A DNA stretch of 64,000 nt from Istiophorus platypterus (Eukaryota; Chordata; Actinopteri; Istiophoriformes; Istiophoridae), in the NCBI GenBank assembly GCA_016859345.1, contig CM029111.1, forward strand, positions 15,605,214 through 15,669,213, given 5' to 3'. The position numbers and the translations under genes are program-made. Positions 21,447 through 33,561 of the stretch are shown here, piece after piece; position 1 is the first letter of the stretch, and each line of letters starts with the position of its first letter. A model generated the notes under the pieces. The model saw nothing but the letters and a program-made list of their open reading frames with translations. It ran no database searches and was not told the DNA's origin.

Positions 21447-21538
21447 GGGCGGGGGGAGAGTACATGAGTGGGACCGAGGGGGATAAGTTTCCCGTACAAG
21501 CGCAACCACCACAGGACTATCTGCAGATATTGTCTCAC

Positions 21539-21618
21539 CTCCTTCCTCGCATCTCTCCGGAGGCTTGGCTTTCTTGGCGAGGCGGGGATCCAGCCACGTC
21601 GTTGTCTTGCTGTTGTGA
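21539..21618 (-). CDS. magi3: MAGI3 exon 6: second part of WW1
   Basis: Encodes residues 203-230: DHNSKTTTWLDPRLAKKAKP followed by PERCEEG. It supplies the second signature tryptophan (TTTWLDP) and the closing proline of WW1, so that domain is complete and should bind PPxY-type ligands. Acceptor gctccag, donor gtgaga; 80 nt, phase 2 in and 1 out. It ends one base into the codon that should begin WW2 (expected Glu of E-LPYGW). A CA-rich tract on the sense strand begins about 90 nt after the donor. Confidence 0.92.
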
Positions 21619-22348
21619 CTGGAGCACAAAGACAGAGACAGGCCTTTAGGCACGGTAAGAAAAAATAAAAAAATTATTGATATTAAAAACATTTAAGATA
21701 CCGTGACAATTCGCCAATTAGCAGTGGTGACTCTCAGGAGCCACTTTACCCAGGAGCCATCCCACCACCTCCGACTAACGGAGCTAAAAGCTCCCTGGAA
21801 ATAGAAAGTGTGGCTAACTTCTAATCTTCTGGGATTAAATGGCTCATTAAAGAAGCCTTTAAAATATTAGTGAAATTTCAACAGAGCCTCAGATGACCCT
21901 GCGAGGTACAAGGAAGAGAGAGAGACCAGAGATTGACCAGAGAAGGACAAGAGTGAGCGCTCGCAGACATTATAAGAGAGAGCGGGTCATGGGGGGTCGG
22001 CGGACTCCACTTAGCCTCTTGTGTCTCTCTCGCCGGCAGAGAGAGCTATCGATTTAGCAGCGGGCAGCGGCGCCTCACCTGGCTCTCTCGCCGTCCTCGG
22101 CATTGACCGGCTGCCGCACGCTAACCGTGGGGCCAGGTGAAGAATGCGCGGGCCCGCCAGGCTAACCCCCCCCCCGAAAGCCCAGCCCGCGCACGGCTTC
22201 CTCGTTCGGCGGGGGAGGTTCAACCCAATGGCACGAGGGGGCACTAACTGGGAGAGTACTGGGAATGGGAATAGCACCATGCTGATGTAATGGGAGAGTA
22301 ATAGGACCAAAACAAGGCAGGGACAGTAGCAGAGGAGAGGCTACTTAC
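21619..22348 (-). other. Intron between exons 5 and 6
   Basis: 730 bases, nothing recognised beyond short C/G runs. Confidence 0.75.
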
Positions 22349-22511
22349 TCTATGAAATAGACCATGCCGGTCTCCGTGTAGGCCATCTCCCAGTTCTTGG
22401 GCAACGGCTCCTGGCTTTCGTCCGGCGCGTTCCACACGCGCGGGTCCATGGCCCCGGCCGACTGGCTGTAGCTGGGCACCGTCCTCCTCCACTCGGCCTT
22501 GTCCCTGTGCT
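22349..22511 (-). CDS. magi3: MAGI3 exon 5: linker and first part of WW1
   Basis: Encodes residues 149-203: a linker with WRRTVPSYSQ, then the start of the first WW domain, EPLPKNWEMAYTETGMVYFI. The first signature tryptophan (NWEMA) and the central aromatic strand (VYFI) are present. Acceptor gccccag, donor gtaagt; 163 nt, phase 1 in and 2 out. The last codon (Asp) is split GA|T, the same split point the family uses within WW1. A shorter, less conserved linker precedes the WW domain than in mammals as I recall it. Confidence 0.93.
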
Positions 22512-22788
22512 CTGGGGCCCGGCACGGGGAGAGGGACACGGGCATGGAGACGGAGAGGGGAAGGGGTTGGGGGCAGGGGTAGGGGAGGTGGTAGAGGGAA
22601 AAGGAGACAGGAGGTGAGAGCGTGGCGCCATTGGAGCTCCTCTGGGCTCCTCGCATTCTCTCCCCGCCGCTACCACTACCGCCGCTGCTGCCGCCGCCGC
22701 TGCTGCTGCTGCATCCACCGCCGCTCGAGCTGCTGCTCTTCCTCTCTGTACACACTGGGTGGACTGTTACATCCACAGGAGAGAAGGG

Positions 22789-22827
<39 letters not shown>

Positions 22828-24014
22828 TACACAGAGAGGGAGAAAGGACGGACGCGCAGCAATTGCCATAGGATTTGCATGTCAGCAGCGATGTACCAGG
22901 AAACCGCCTCCGGGGCGAGGGCAGAGCTGCCCGGCGCCCCGGCCCGGTCGCGAGCGCGGCGCGGCTCCGTCGGCATCACGCGGGCCGCTAAATGTGCGCG
23001 GTTTATCTTGCGATCTCGACGTCTGCGCGTGGGCGCCCGTCTGCAGGTTCCCGTCCGCCCGCGCGTCTGACCCGGCTTCACCGTGGGCACCGATGATTCG
23101 GCCTTTTTCGGCCGCGGCATCCGAACGGCAGAGATGGGAAGTGACAGCTGTTGACTGGGAGAAGTCAAGATTTTTTTTTTTTTTTTTTTTTGTGCTGGAA
23201 CATTTTTTCCCCCCCTTTTTTTTTTTGATAGGATGGAACCATGGGGGGGGGTGTCCTCCACTTATAAAGCCGGGATAAATGACTCCACGCAGACAACTAG
23301 CTCCGGGCTATTGCCGCTTTCCCGCCCGCGGCGTGCAGGCTCCACGGACGGACGAGAGTTTCTCAAAAAGGACGCAAAGGGAAAACAGGCGCCCGCGGTA
23401 ACGCACGGATGTTATTGAGCTACCTTAAAAGCACAGTCATGGCCACGGCTCCTGCTTTCTGTTGTACGACCGACATCGCCAAAGGTATGACAAAGGCATT
23501 TAAAATGAATTAATAAAAAAGCGCCTGGGATGCGACGACTCGTGAACCATGCGAGTGACATATGTCTGCACTGAGTGGGGTTTCTTGGCCGCCATTGTCA
23601 CGGCCCAAGGCCACGAATATTCCCTCTGACATTGTTTCTCTCTCTCTCTTTTTATTTTTGCATGAGACCGTGTAAAGATGTCCTCCCTCTCCAGGGGCCG
23701 GTTCATACTATAAATACATTATCCTCAAATATGATTTACATTAGCCTGTAACTGTACGTTCCAGACGGCTGGTGGGGGCCGGTGTACGTTCTGTTCAAAT
23801 ACAGCGACGTGACAGTGACGGCGACGACATCTTAGTGTCGAAGATGTTCTCGTTTTCATCGAACCGAGAAAAAAACAAAAACAAAACTAAGCTCAAATTT
23901 CAAAAAGGTCTTGTTGCTGCATCGCTCTGTATTTTCTATTTTAAACTACGTTAAATGTGCTGCACATCTTTATACAGTATTTTGGTAGTTATCCTCAAGA
24001 ATAAAAAAATAAAT

Positions 24015-24046
<32 letters not shown>

Positions 24047-24944
24047 AAAATTGGCGAAATGCACGGGACAATTGCTGTTTCCACAGCTCCGGGTCTTCTG
24101 GCACAGAGAGGCTCACTTGGCTAACGATGTACGTCGGCGGTGCCCTGCTGCAGCGGGGGCCAGGGCATGTTCGGGGCTGGTTAGGGGCCAGTCACTGAAG
24201 CCATGGGGGGGGGGCTGCTCCAGCTGAGGCAGCAAAGAGCCAGAAGCCGCCACTTTGTGCAGTTGGGCTGTTTCGTGCCTTGTTTTGTTTTTTACGACGG
24301 ACCGATGGGTGCCGAAAATAAAAATGATTCCATGTGAGCTGTTATTGCGTAACGCGTCGGCAACATAACGCCCGGCCCGTCGTTACCTTTCTATTTTGCG
24401 TTGTTCCGTTTATGTGTTAGACAGCTGTCGGAGGTTTTTCTAACTACTTTTCGGTATAAGGACAGGGGATCACCATTAGCCGAAACCCACTCTGATTTTC
24501 TTGTTTGTGCCGAGAGCCATGCGAGGACATCCTTGCGGGGAATTCAAACAAGGACAAAGTCTATCCCTCCAACCAAGGCAGCCTCTATTGATCTCAGGCA
24601 GACTTTGGCTACTACTTGACTCTGCACGGGCTGTGATTTAGTGCTGACCTTGCATGCAGAAGAGCTAATCCTGAGAATGTTTGCTCAGAGAGGAGAATGA
24701 TAAGGAGGGAAGAAGAAAGGCCTTGCTGTTTTGCATTTTGAGGATAATATAATGAACCTCGCGACGGGGGAAAAAATAAAAAAATAAAAAAATAAATAAA
24801 TTAAGCAGAGGAGAAATGCCGGGGTTCTAAATCGGAGAATATCAGTATGGAGCCCGGCTGCATTACAAGTAGCTGTAAGAACCGTGGAAGTGGAGGGAGG
24901 AAAAAAGAAGAAAAAGAAAAATCAAAGGCGGCGGTGTCTCTCAC
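22512..24944 (-). other. Intron between exons 4 and 5
   Basis: Holds a GCC/GCT-rich trinucleotide patch (22676-22736), a GA microsatellite (22791-22822), poly-T (23169-23191) and a short AT tract (24023-24046). The GCC/GCT patch is open in translation but lacks splice or family support. Confidence 0.7.
22791..22822. repeat. (GA)n microsatellite
   Basis: About 16 GA units. Confidence 0.97.
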
Positions 24945-25151
24945 CAGCCAGGCCGTTGACCATGGGGGGCCTCTCCTCTTCCTCCTCCTCCTCCGGCGCC
25001 GCGCTGTCCTTTCTGTCCATCTTACTGACGGAGGTGGTGCGCTTCCGCTGCACCTCCGTGTCGAACTCCTCGTCAAACAGGACCTGGTCCACCAGGTCGG
25101 GCTGCACGGGGCTGGGCTCCGCGGGGGGCTTCGGGGTCCCGTAGTAGTTGC
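24945..25151 (-). CDS. magi3: MAGI3 exon 4: guanylate-kinase end and acidic linker
   Basis: Encodes residues 80-149. It begins NYYGTPKPPAEPSPVQPD, then VDQVLFDEEFDTEVQRKRT and TSVSKMDRKDS, and ends with a run of seven glutamates and RPPMVNG. This stretch is the best evidence for MAGI3 over MAGI1/2, because VDQVLFD and TTSVSKM are the MAGI3 version of the linker as I recall it. RKRTTS is a basophilic-kinase-like site, seen only as a motif. Acceptor tccaccag, donor gtgaga; 207 nt, phase 1 in and 1 out. Confidence 0.94.
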
Positions 25152-25385
25152 CTGGTGGAGAGAGGGAGACGGAGACGCGCAAAACACACTGGTGAATATG
25201 TTTCGGTTAATATGTGGAGGCCTCCCACAACCTTTAACTACACCCTGGCCAGAAATAACCCTCATACTCGGACTGACCCGCATGACTGGGAAATTGCAGG
25301 ACAACAGTGTTTTGAACACTTTCCTACTCTTTTGAGAAGGTTTTGTCCTCAAGGGTATAGCAATAACAAGACCACCATGCACATG

Positions 25386-25397
25386 CTCACACACGCA

Positions 25398-25431
<34 letters not shown>
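25386..25431. repeat. (CA)n microsatellite
   Basis: About 20 CA units, 235 bases upstream of the exon 4 acceptor on the gene strand (TG in RNA). Confidence 0.97.
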
Positions 25432-25433
<2 letters not shown>

Positions 25434-26928
25434 CCCACGGATTAAATCCACGAGGGAGGAACTACGAGTCTCTGTTTCGTCCTCTGAACGCCACAGAACG
25501 CTGAGAGACGACTGAGCAGGAAACCACACTGTTGATACCGGATCGAGCCGGACCGTGACTTTTGTTCTTCAAAACACATAGACGAGTCCTTTTGTCAGCT
25601 TGGAAAAAAAGAAAAAATCCCATCTGGCAGAGCAGCGCTGCTTGGAAGCGGGCGAGGCCAAGCTGTTGCCGTCATAAGGCCCCGGGTTCTGAAATCATCT
25701 CTTGGACAAGGGAGAGCCCCCCCCCCCTTTTCCCCTCAGTTTCGACGAAAAAGGCCGACTGGGAGACGGAAAGGTTGTTGTTTTCTTATGATATATTTAT
25801 AACTCCTTATATATGTACAAAAAAGGTTTGCGTCTATTTACTCTGTAGTGTATTTTTAAATGTGGCAAAATGTAAGTTTTTACACAAGTTACTATTATTA
25901 TTATCTCGGTTAGTATAATGATTCACTGATGCTTTAGTCCCCTCCCTCAGATCAAAGCCATCAAGGCCTCGGCTACAGTAACGTCATATTTACTGCTCCA
26001 CTCCGAGAGGAGCTGCAGCTGCAGCATTGAGCCAAAGGTAGGTTCTCCTTTTCAGTTCCCCCTTCACCAGCCTGCCTCTGCTGTCGCAGGTGCTATCCAA
26101 CTATAGGCGAGGGGGTGACCCACTTTGCCACTCGCCGCCTCTTCCTCCTCCTCCTCCCCCTCCTCTCTCCCCAAGCAGGAAAACAGAGGAATCAGGCTCA
26201 GGGCTGCAGGGATGAACTCACGGGTGTCAGTGGGTCCTCCGCCGTTCGCTATACAGTTTGGCGCCTGGTGAACTGAGCCGTGTCAGAGGCAGGGAATCGT
26301 GCTTGGACGGTCGAGGCAGCTGATCGGGAGAAGCGAGAAGAGAGTTGGGAGAGTCAGGAGAGGTCAGGAGGAGAGAGAAAGGAAAAAGGTAAACGAGAAC
26401 AGGCGAGCCTGGAGGCCATGAAGGTGAGAGGAAAAGCAAGACACGATGCAATTAAAGTTCCTACACAGAGCAAAACGAGGAACAATCCGCGTTTCCTCGA
26501 TTTTAATATCTCTCGTTCGAATAAATATCTTCAAAAGCCTTGTGTTTGCAATGTGGAGTTTAAGATTAAAGAAAAGAAAAAGGTAGGATACGGATTGACT
26601 GGTAAATACAAAGGTAAAATTAACCTTCACTACTTGACTTTACAGCTGAGTAGTTTTTTTGTTTGTTTTTTTAAAATACGATACTTGAATTTTATTTAAT
26701 GTAAAATGCGTTTACAAAGCGCCAATTCATCCGACTGTGCATTGGCATTATCGTATTCCTTGGAAGGTAATTACATTAATCCGCGTTTTGATTTAAAAGC
26801 GTGTCTCGGCTTTGTATTAATACATTAAATCCTGCACCGGGTTTGCAAATTGCGGAAGCTTGGGGGTACAATGAGAATTATTAAATAGAGCATTCGCTCA
26901 GCAGCATACAGAGGCCTTGCGCCTGCGG

Positions 26929-27021
26929 GGAGCAGGCGGGGCGTATGGTGAGTGCAGGCGGGCCATGGCGAGCAGGCGGGGCCATGGTGAGCAGGCGGGG
27001 CCATGGCGAGCAGGCGGGGCC
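26929..27021. repeat. 20-bp GC-rich minisatellite, about 4.5 units
   Basis: Imperfect units of GAGCAGGCGGGGCCATGG(C/T) and variants. Probably polymorphic in copy number. Confidence 0.93.
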
Positions 27022-28585
27022 GTCGTCGTCATTGCACCGTACTAATGAGCCGCAATAGTACAAATAATAAAATAAACTAGGCTCTGACGGAGGATTTCTG
27101 ACTTCAGATGGAAAACGCACAACGTCCGGGGGCAATTAAATAATATGTGATTTTTCTTTCTCTCTTTTTTTTTCTAACTTTAACTTAAACAATTAAGTCA
27201 GACGTCTCTTGGGGGGAGTCAGGACTTTTGGTTAAGTTCATTAAACAAGCTCGAATTTCTCGTGGCTCCTCATTATGTTTTACTTATTATTTAAACAAAA
27301 TATTCTGTGACGTCCGTGCTCCCTGAGCATCTACTCCTCGCTGAATTCTTTTATTCGGTGCAGTGTAGAGTCAAATTGTAATAAAGTTATTACCTCTCAT
27401 CCACAGTTCCGGCAAACAGAACCAGGATTCTTGATCCTATTCTTATTCTGATGGGTTTTATCATATCAAAGATTTCAACTCGCTGTGCAGATATAGGAGT
27501 TACATTGAATTATTAAATAGAGCAACAATGGGCCGGATCAAACAGGAGAACATTTGTGATTCTAATAGATAGATAATAAATAAATAAGTGAGCGGAAGAC
27601 TAAAGAATATCAGATTAAATAACACGGGCACAACAAAACGGAAACGGTGCAGAGTGGAAACGGACAACACAGATGCCCTGATCCTAAGACTAATTACTGC
27701 TATTCACCCTGGGAGAGTCTGGTGTTCAATTAGCTCGGCTGAGAGAAAACGTCGGACGAAGCACCGAGCCGGTCGGACGCCGTCAGGAGCCAAGGTCGAG
27801 CGAGGCTTCACGTTTTTAGCTCCGATGGTCGGTCAACCGATGGGAAATACACCGGTGGCCGACGACGACTGTTTCCGTCACCGAGTCACCGTTTGCGTCA
27901 TTTTCAGGCAACAAAAATTTTTTTTTTGGCTCTGGACAGTTGACTAGACTAAAAATGAGGCGTGGAGACATATTTTGCATATTTTTTGCACTATTTTTGA
28001 CATTTTGTGGACCAGATGTTTAACCGATGAATCGAGATAATATCCGGCAGGTTAACTGATGCTGAAAACAGTCGTTGGCTGGAGCCCTGATCACGCTGCC
28101 CTTGGTTTCCACACCAGGACGGTGACAGGTTGAGGCTAGAGCTATAGTGTCAGCGCCACAGGCCTTTACTTAAGCCTATGACCTGCTCGAAGACCCACGC
28201 TGCCGCTGTTGTCCGGACACATGAGGTCAGCAAAGCCTCAAGAGGAAGCGGAACTTAACAGAACCAGCGGTTGGTGGCAGATGTTGAGGTCTGCTCAGGA
28301 TCATTGTCCTGTTACAGAAACCGGCCTCGCTTCGCTTTCGGTTTCTCGACCGACCGCAGGATTCGCCGACGTTCAGCGGAACCCCCGTTCCTTCTCTCTG
28401 CCGGCGCAACGCGAAGAAAGAAAACAATTAAGAAAAAGAATAATAATCTGATGATGTCAGAGCAGCTGCCCCTGAAATTACTGCCTTGGATTAAAAAGAA
28501 AGAAACAAAGAAAGAAAGAAAGAAAGAAAAAGAAGAAGAAGAAAAAAAAACCCTGGGATCCACTGTGCTAATAACTCCCCATGAC

Positions 28586-28588
28586 TGT

Positions 28589-28657
<69 letters not shown>

Positions 28658-28679
28658 CATATATTTATATGTGTGTGTG
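28586..28679. repeat. (GT)n microsatellite with TA tail
   Basis: Over 25 GT units followed by TATATATACATATA and a second short GT block. Confidence 0.97.
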
Positions 28680-28810
28680 CTTTTGAGAAACTGGGGAGGA
28701 ACAATATCTTGCCAACGAGCTGCTGCCTAATGATGGATCCAATGTTTCATGCCCAGTCGCAAGACGCTTCGGCCGCGTGCACATCAACAATCACAGCGTA
28801 AGACACGCGG

Positions 28811-28879
28811 GTAGAGAGACGGTAGAGAGACGGCAGAGAGACGGCGGCAGAGAGACAACGTTAGAGAGACGGCGTTAGA
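28811..28879. repeat. AGAGAGACGGC-type tandem repeat
   Basis: Five imperfect units of 11-15 bp containing AGAGAGACGG. Confidence 0.85.
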
Positions 28880-29145
28880 AGAGAACAGAAATCGTGGTCT
28901 TTAACAGCCGGGGCCGCTGTCGGTGTGATACATGGCCACGGTTGTAGCTGCTGCTTGTAAGAAGCAGTTTCATGTCACCGTGGGGGGGTGGGGGGCGCTG
29001 GGGGGGGGGCTGTCCTGCCTTTCCTTTTTTTAAAGCTCGCCGGCCCTTTACAAGGCTGCTGCGCTGCTGTGAGACACCAGAGCTTCAATATGCAGGACCA
29101 GGGCTACGTGAGCGTTTATGGGTGAGAAAGAATGTGACTGTGGGG

Positions 29146-29177
29146 TGTGGGTGTGTGTGTGTGGATGTGTGTGTGTG

Positions 29178-29209
<32 letters not shown>

Positions 29210-29230
29210 TGTGTGTGGATGTGTGTGTGT

Positions 29231-29269
<39 letters not shown>
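29146..29269. repeat. GT-rich microsatellite
   Basis: GT repeat with GGAT and GGGT interruptions. Confidence 0.97.
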
Positions 29270-32200
29270 GTGCCATCTGTTTCAGTCAGCAGCTGCCAGC
29301 ATGTCTCATCTCCAACTCGTGAGAAACTGGAAAAAAAAAAAAAAACCCAAACCAAAACAAAAAGCCAATAAAAGCCCAGCATGTGGACGGAGACCGGGGT
29401 CCTTCGCAAAACCCTCATTATGCCCCGTGATGGAAATTCTGGGGAGCTGTCAGGGACATTTTCGCGACGTGAAATGTGAGTAAATGGCGTTTTTTTGGTT
29501 TTGTTTTGTTTTCCTCTTGTGAAAACTTGCGAGGGCTTTTATTTCCCGGGATCAGTCGTCTCAGTCTCTCTCCCTCTCTGAGCCTGATCGGTCGCAGACC
29601 CTCGTTACCGGCTGAGGATCGGCCTTCCTCTCTGGGGCGGCGGCCGGTCCTGCCCGCTCCTCTTCCTCCTCCTCTTTGTCGGGGGGGGGGGCATCCTGCG
29701 CCCCGGCCTTGGCACGGACGCCAACGCTATACGAGCCAACCTTGTTAAAACCCGGCATTCCTCTACTGCCCGCGTGCGTTTGCGATTGCGCGCGAGCTGT
29801 TGCGCGGCCTCACGACGACGACGACCTCCCTCCCCATAAATAAACCTCCCTCCCCAGTTTTACGCTCATCCCCCGGAGTCTGTGCGGCGACGCCTGTTAT
29901 AAATTACCCACCGCTCCTATCTCCACTTTCATCCTGATTTTTTTCCTCATTGAGCCGCTCTCATCCGCCCTAATCCCTCTTACTTTCGCTCGCCATCTTT
30001 TGTTCCTCCACTTCTTTTCCCTCCTCTCTCTCTCTCCCTCTTATGTTATTTGGATCCGACCCCTGTATCAGTGTTGCTGCCCTCGGTGCCGACGCGCTCC
30101 TTAATCTCCGGGGCCTCTCGTTTGCCGGTTTCCTAGGGGTTGGCTGATGTTGCTCTCGCAGCACCTTCGCGCCCTCGCTCTTCGGGCCCGTCGCCCCGTG
30201 TCCGTCTAATCCACAGCTATGCGGTTTTGTCTCAGGCCTTCACAGAGCCTGTAATACCGAAAAAAAAGACCCCTATTATAAAATGATTGTAGGAAATGTG
30301 GTCCAGCAAAACACGGGGGACGGCAAATGGCCATTTCTTTTTCTTTTTCCAGGAAAGTCCGTGATCGGCGAGGGAAATGAATTTTGTGTTGTGTGAAAAA
30401 AAAAGGGATTTCATCATCTCGATCCGCTGTTAAATTGGCCTGCGACTGCAGATGGTCGAGAGAGAATTTTTTTCCTCCTTTTTTCCCTTTGTGTGAGCCT
30501 TTTACGCTCCGCTTGCGGGCCCCCTCCCGTTCTGCGGTTTTTTCGCCGCATCCTGACAGCGAGACGCCGACCCCCCACACTGGCCCGAACCTCCGACGAC
30601 GATTCCCGCGGCTTTTTCGTTTGCAAACATTGGACGGAGCCGCGCGTCTGTCGGGGCCCGGAAGGAGAACCACAGCTTTAAGAACCCGAAATCCAATCTC
30701 CGCCGGCCTCGTAGGAGAGAGTCGGAGGAGAGATCCTGTGGGTGCAGTATAACGAGATTCTCCGGCATATGGGAATCGCACCAAACGCTCACCGGATGCT
30801 GCGTTTCTGACGAGCCCCCCCCTTTCACCGCCGACCGTACCGGGCCTTCTGTTTGCCGACGTTTGATTTTCCGACAACCGCTTTTCACGGATTTCCGCCT
30901 GTCCGATCCGGCTGCTTCGTGAACGATTCACGCCGCCGGGTCTCCCCTGCAACCAGGACATGCCCTAATTCACGTACACGCACCGGCAAATCCGCACCGC
31001 CAGGGTAGCGGAGCGTTACTCGCAGCCCTGACACCTTCATCGTTCTGTGAAACCAAGAAGAAAAGAAAAAATTATTATAGAAAAAAAAAAAAAAAAACCT
31101 GGCAAACCATCTCCATGTTTCTGCTCTTGTTTAAACGTCCTCATCCTCTTCGCCAATGGTCGGGTCGACTCTGCCGCTGAGACCTGCTCGGGATGCAGAG
31201 CGAGACGGCGGAGAGCCGAAAAACGGCGAGTAGAGATCTCGTAAACGCGCAGGCTTTTTCCGCTTTTATGCCTGGTTAAAGATTTTTCACAAATAATCGA
31301 GATGAATGATGACAGACCCCTGACGAAAAAGTAGGCAGGAACCAACGCGGCCTCTCCTGAGCCCCTTGACTCTCAAAGTTCAGCTCAGTTCAGCCCAGTT
31401 CAATTCAGTTCAGTTCGGTTCGGAGCTCGTGCCACAAGAATGGGGGATTCTTTTCGCGGCGACGCGGCACGGGAACAATAAAAACGCTATAAAATGATTT
31501 AAACAAAAGTGGGAATATTGCGACCATAACCCAATAAAATGAGGAGTTTATGTGATATAAAGCTGTAACACAATATCTCCACAAAAGTCAAAGTGTTTTC
31601 AGATTTTTGCACAAGCGCCAGCGACCACAGTCCCCTTTTCATGGCCTCCTTGACCCAGGAGAACGCTTGGACATGCATCCTTCCGCTAAAGAAAAACAAC
31701 ATGTTGGCAGTATAGTCTTAAAAACCGCCACATTTCACAATCTGGAGCAGAAGAGCTGCAACGGCTGAAAACGGGCCCGCGGCCGGGGACGGGCCCGGCG
31801 TGGGGCGATCGCTCTCTGAACTCCTGAGTCTCCGCCCTCCGTCCGCGATGGAGACTCGGGCGGCTAATCGTCGGCTCCAAGGACGGCCGCGCGTCCGAGG
31901 GGTTCCCCGCATCTTCATCAGCGCCTTCGACGCAGGCTCAGCCGTGCCACGTTATGCAGGTAGAGGCAGAGCGGATCTATTATTCATCCCGCGGACCAGC
32001 TCGCTCGCTGAGGGTCGCGGGGGGCTGGATGTAGATTTCCGACGCCGCGTGTAAAGGGCCGGGGTTAAGTTTTGTGTTTTTCTTTTTTTTCTTTCCTCTC
32101 CAGGAACAAAAATCACCTGGGGATTTATTATCTCATCTCTTCGAAATCATAAGAGAATTAATACCCAGGACATCATGGAGGCGGGGGCAGGGGGTCACCC

Positions 32201-33012
32201 TCAGCAGCAGCCACGCCAGCGAGGAATCGGGGACGATGTGCTGCCATGACAACCTAATACTCTCTTCTTCCTGCCCCCCTTCATTCTGCTGTGGGAAGCA
32301 GTTTTCCCTCCCCTCCGGACGCCTTTAGCCTGTTTGGCTTTGGCCCGTTCCTCAACCGAGCTCCGGCGCCGCCGGGGAACGAAACCAGGAAGTGAAACCC
32401 AAAACACCGGCGGGTCGGCGGGTTTGCCCGTGGTTTTTCGTGCTTTAATGGCGGTAGATGTGTGATTTTTTTTAAACTTATTTATCTTTTAGCACCGATT
32501 CAAAGGCTAATCTACTGTTAAATCGATCTCTATAAACAGCGTTTACAACCTATTCGTGTAGGATCGTTTGGTTACCGTGGTAACCTGCATGTACATCAGC
32601 ACACGAGCGTCAGTGGGTTTTATTAACACATCAGAAAGTGAATTTTAAAAAATAAGCGATCGGCAGCTACTCATTAAAAAGTAAGAGAAGTTTAGCGATC
32701 AGAAAGTAACTTTCCTCCCTGTATTATTATGCCGAGCCCGTTTTATTTTTTTCAGCCTATTTCTTCCTATTCCTCACTATTCACAACATGAAGGTCAAGG
32801 TGACGTTGCGGCCTTGAATGATAATGCTCGGTTATTTCTCGCCAGGCTCATTTGGTGAATATAAATACCCACATAAAAGTAGGCAGCTAGAGTGCAGTCG
32901 TGTCAGCAAAAGCCAGCGTGAACTCGAAACGGAGCAGAACCGAATGATATGGATGTTTCCCTTTGTTTGTTGGTTATTTTTATTTGATCCCCATCTGAAC
33001 AAAAATGAGAGT

Positions 33013-33154
33013 AAAAAAGAAATGACGACAAAAAAAGAAATGACGACAAAAAAAGAAATGACAACAAAAAAGAAATGACAACAAAAAAAGAAATGAAGAC
33101 AAAAAAAAAAGAAATGACAACAAAAAAGAAATGACAACAAAAAAAGGGAAATGC
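33013..33154. repeat. Purine-rich 17-19 bp minisatellite
   Basis: Seven or eight copies of GAAATGACAACAAAAAA with small changes (GACGAC, GAAGAC). One strand is almost pure purine. The regular open frames across it (KKEMTT repeats) are repeat translation, not protein. Confidence 0.95.
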
Positions 33155-33259
33155 CAACATGAACAACTGGAATTCACCAAAATAAAACAACCCCCCCAGA
33201 AAAAAATGATGATTGGTGATGATTTAATGACTTGGATCAAAAATATTATATTATCATTA

Positions 33260-33393
33260 TGTGTGTGTGTCTGTGTGTGTTTGTGTGTGTGTGTCTGTGT
33301 TTGTGTGTGTGTGTGTGTCTGTTAGTGTGTGTGTGTCTGTGTGTGTGTCTGTGTGTGTGTTTGTGTCTGTTTGTGTGTGTGTGTTTGTGTGTA

Positions 33394-33429
<36 letters not shown>
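33260..33429. repeat. GT-rich microsatellite at the exon 3 donor, CA on the gene strand
   Basis: 170 bases of GT repeat with TT, CT and TTAG interruptions, ending 12 nt from the exon 3 donor. In the transcript it forms a long CA tract directly inside the intron. Confidence 0.97.
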
Positions 33430-33431
<2 letters not shown>

Positions 33432-33441
33432 CGGGACATAC

Positions 33442-33561
33442 CATCATAGGTGCCGCTCTCCAGCAGCAGCCCGCTCTCCTCCAGCTCGCGGAACTCCCCC
33501 ACGCTGATGAAGTTGTAGTCCACGCCGGGAACCTCCCCCTCTCTGGGCTGCCGGGTGGTAC
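33442..33561 (-). CDS. magi3: MAGI3 exon 3: guanylate-kinase-like domain core
   Basis: Encodes residues 40-80. It carries TTR followed by GEVPGVDYNFIS, matching the GMP-binding lobe of guanylate kinases (TTR...GE..G.DY.F), then LEESGLLLESGTYDG. MAGI proteins lack the ATP-binding P-loop part of the enzyme, so this is a protein-interaction module rather than a kinase; that is family knowledge. Acceptor cggcag, donor gtatgt, phase 1 in and 1 out, 120 nt. The donor is followed after about 12 nt by a long CA-repeat tract on the sense strand (33260-33429). Confidence 0.94.

Larger units (their letters stand above)
19020..21538 (-). other. Intron region between exons 6 and 8, containing the damaged WW2 exon
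   Basis: Apart from the damaged candidate at 20664-20715, I see a short tandem repeat at 19198-19241 (ACTGACGCAGTCG units), GT/GGTG repeats at 20914-20990, G runs (20717-20729, 21091-21101) and a GT-rich tract at 21384-21446. I searched for another WW2 first-half exon and found none. Confidence 0.7.
25152..33441 (-). other. Intron between exons 3 and 4 (8.3 kb)
   Basis: No further exon found. It holds CA (25386-25431), GT (28586-28679, 29146-29269, 33260-33429) and purine-rich (33013-33154) repeats, a 20-bp VNTR (26929-27021), a short tandem repeat (28811-28879), and AT-rich tracts at 26440-26900 and 27140-27600. The 26700-26880 stretch (several ATTAAT motifs) is the most repeat-free part. 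Confidence 0.7.

Noticed and set aside
22676..22736. Poly-Ala/Ser-type open frame from GCC/GCT repeats upstream of exon 5
   Set aside because: It is a trinucleotide patch in the intron; the exon 5 acceptor at 22512 and the phase from exon 4 exclude it.
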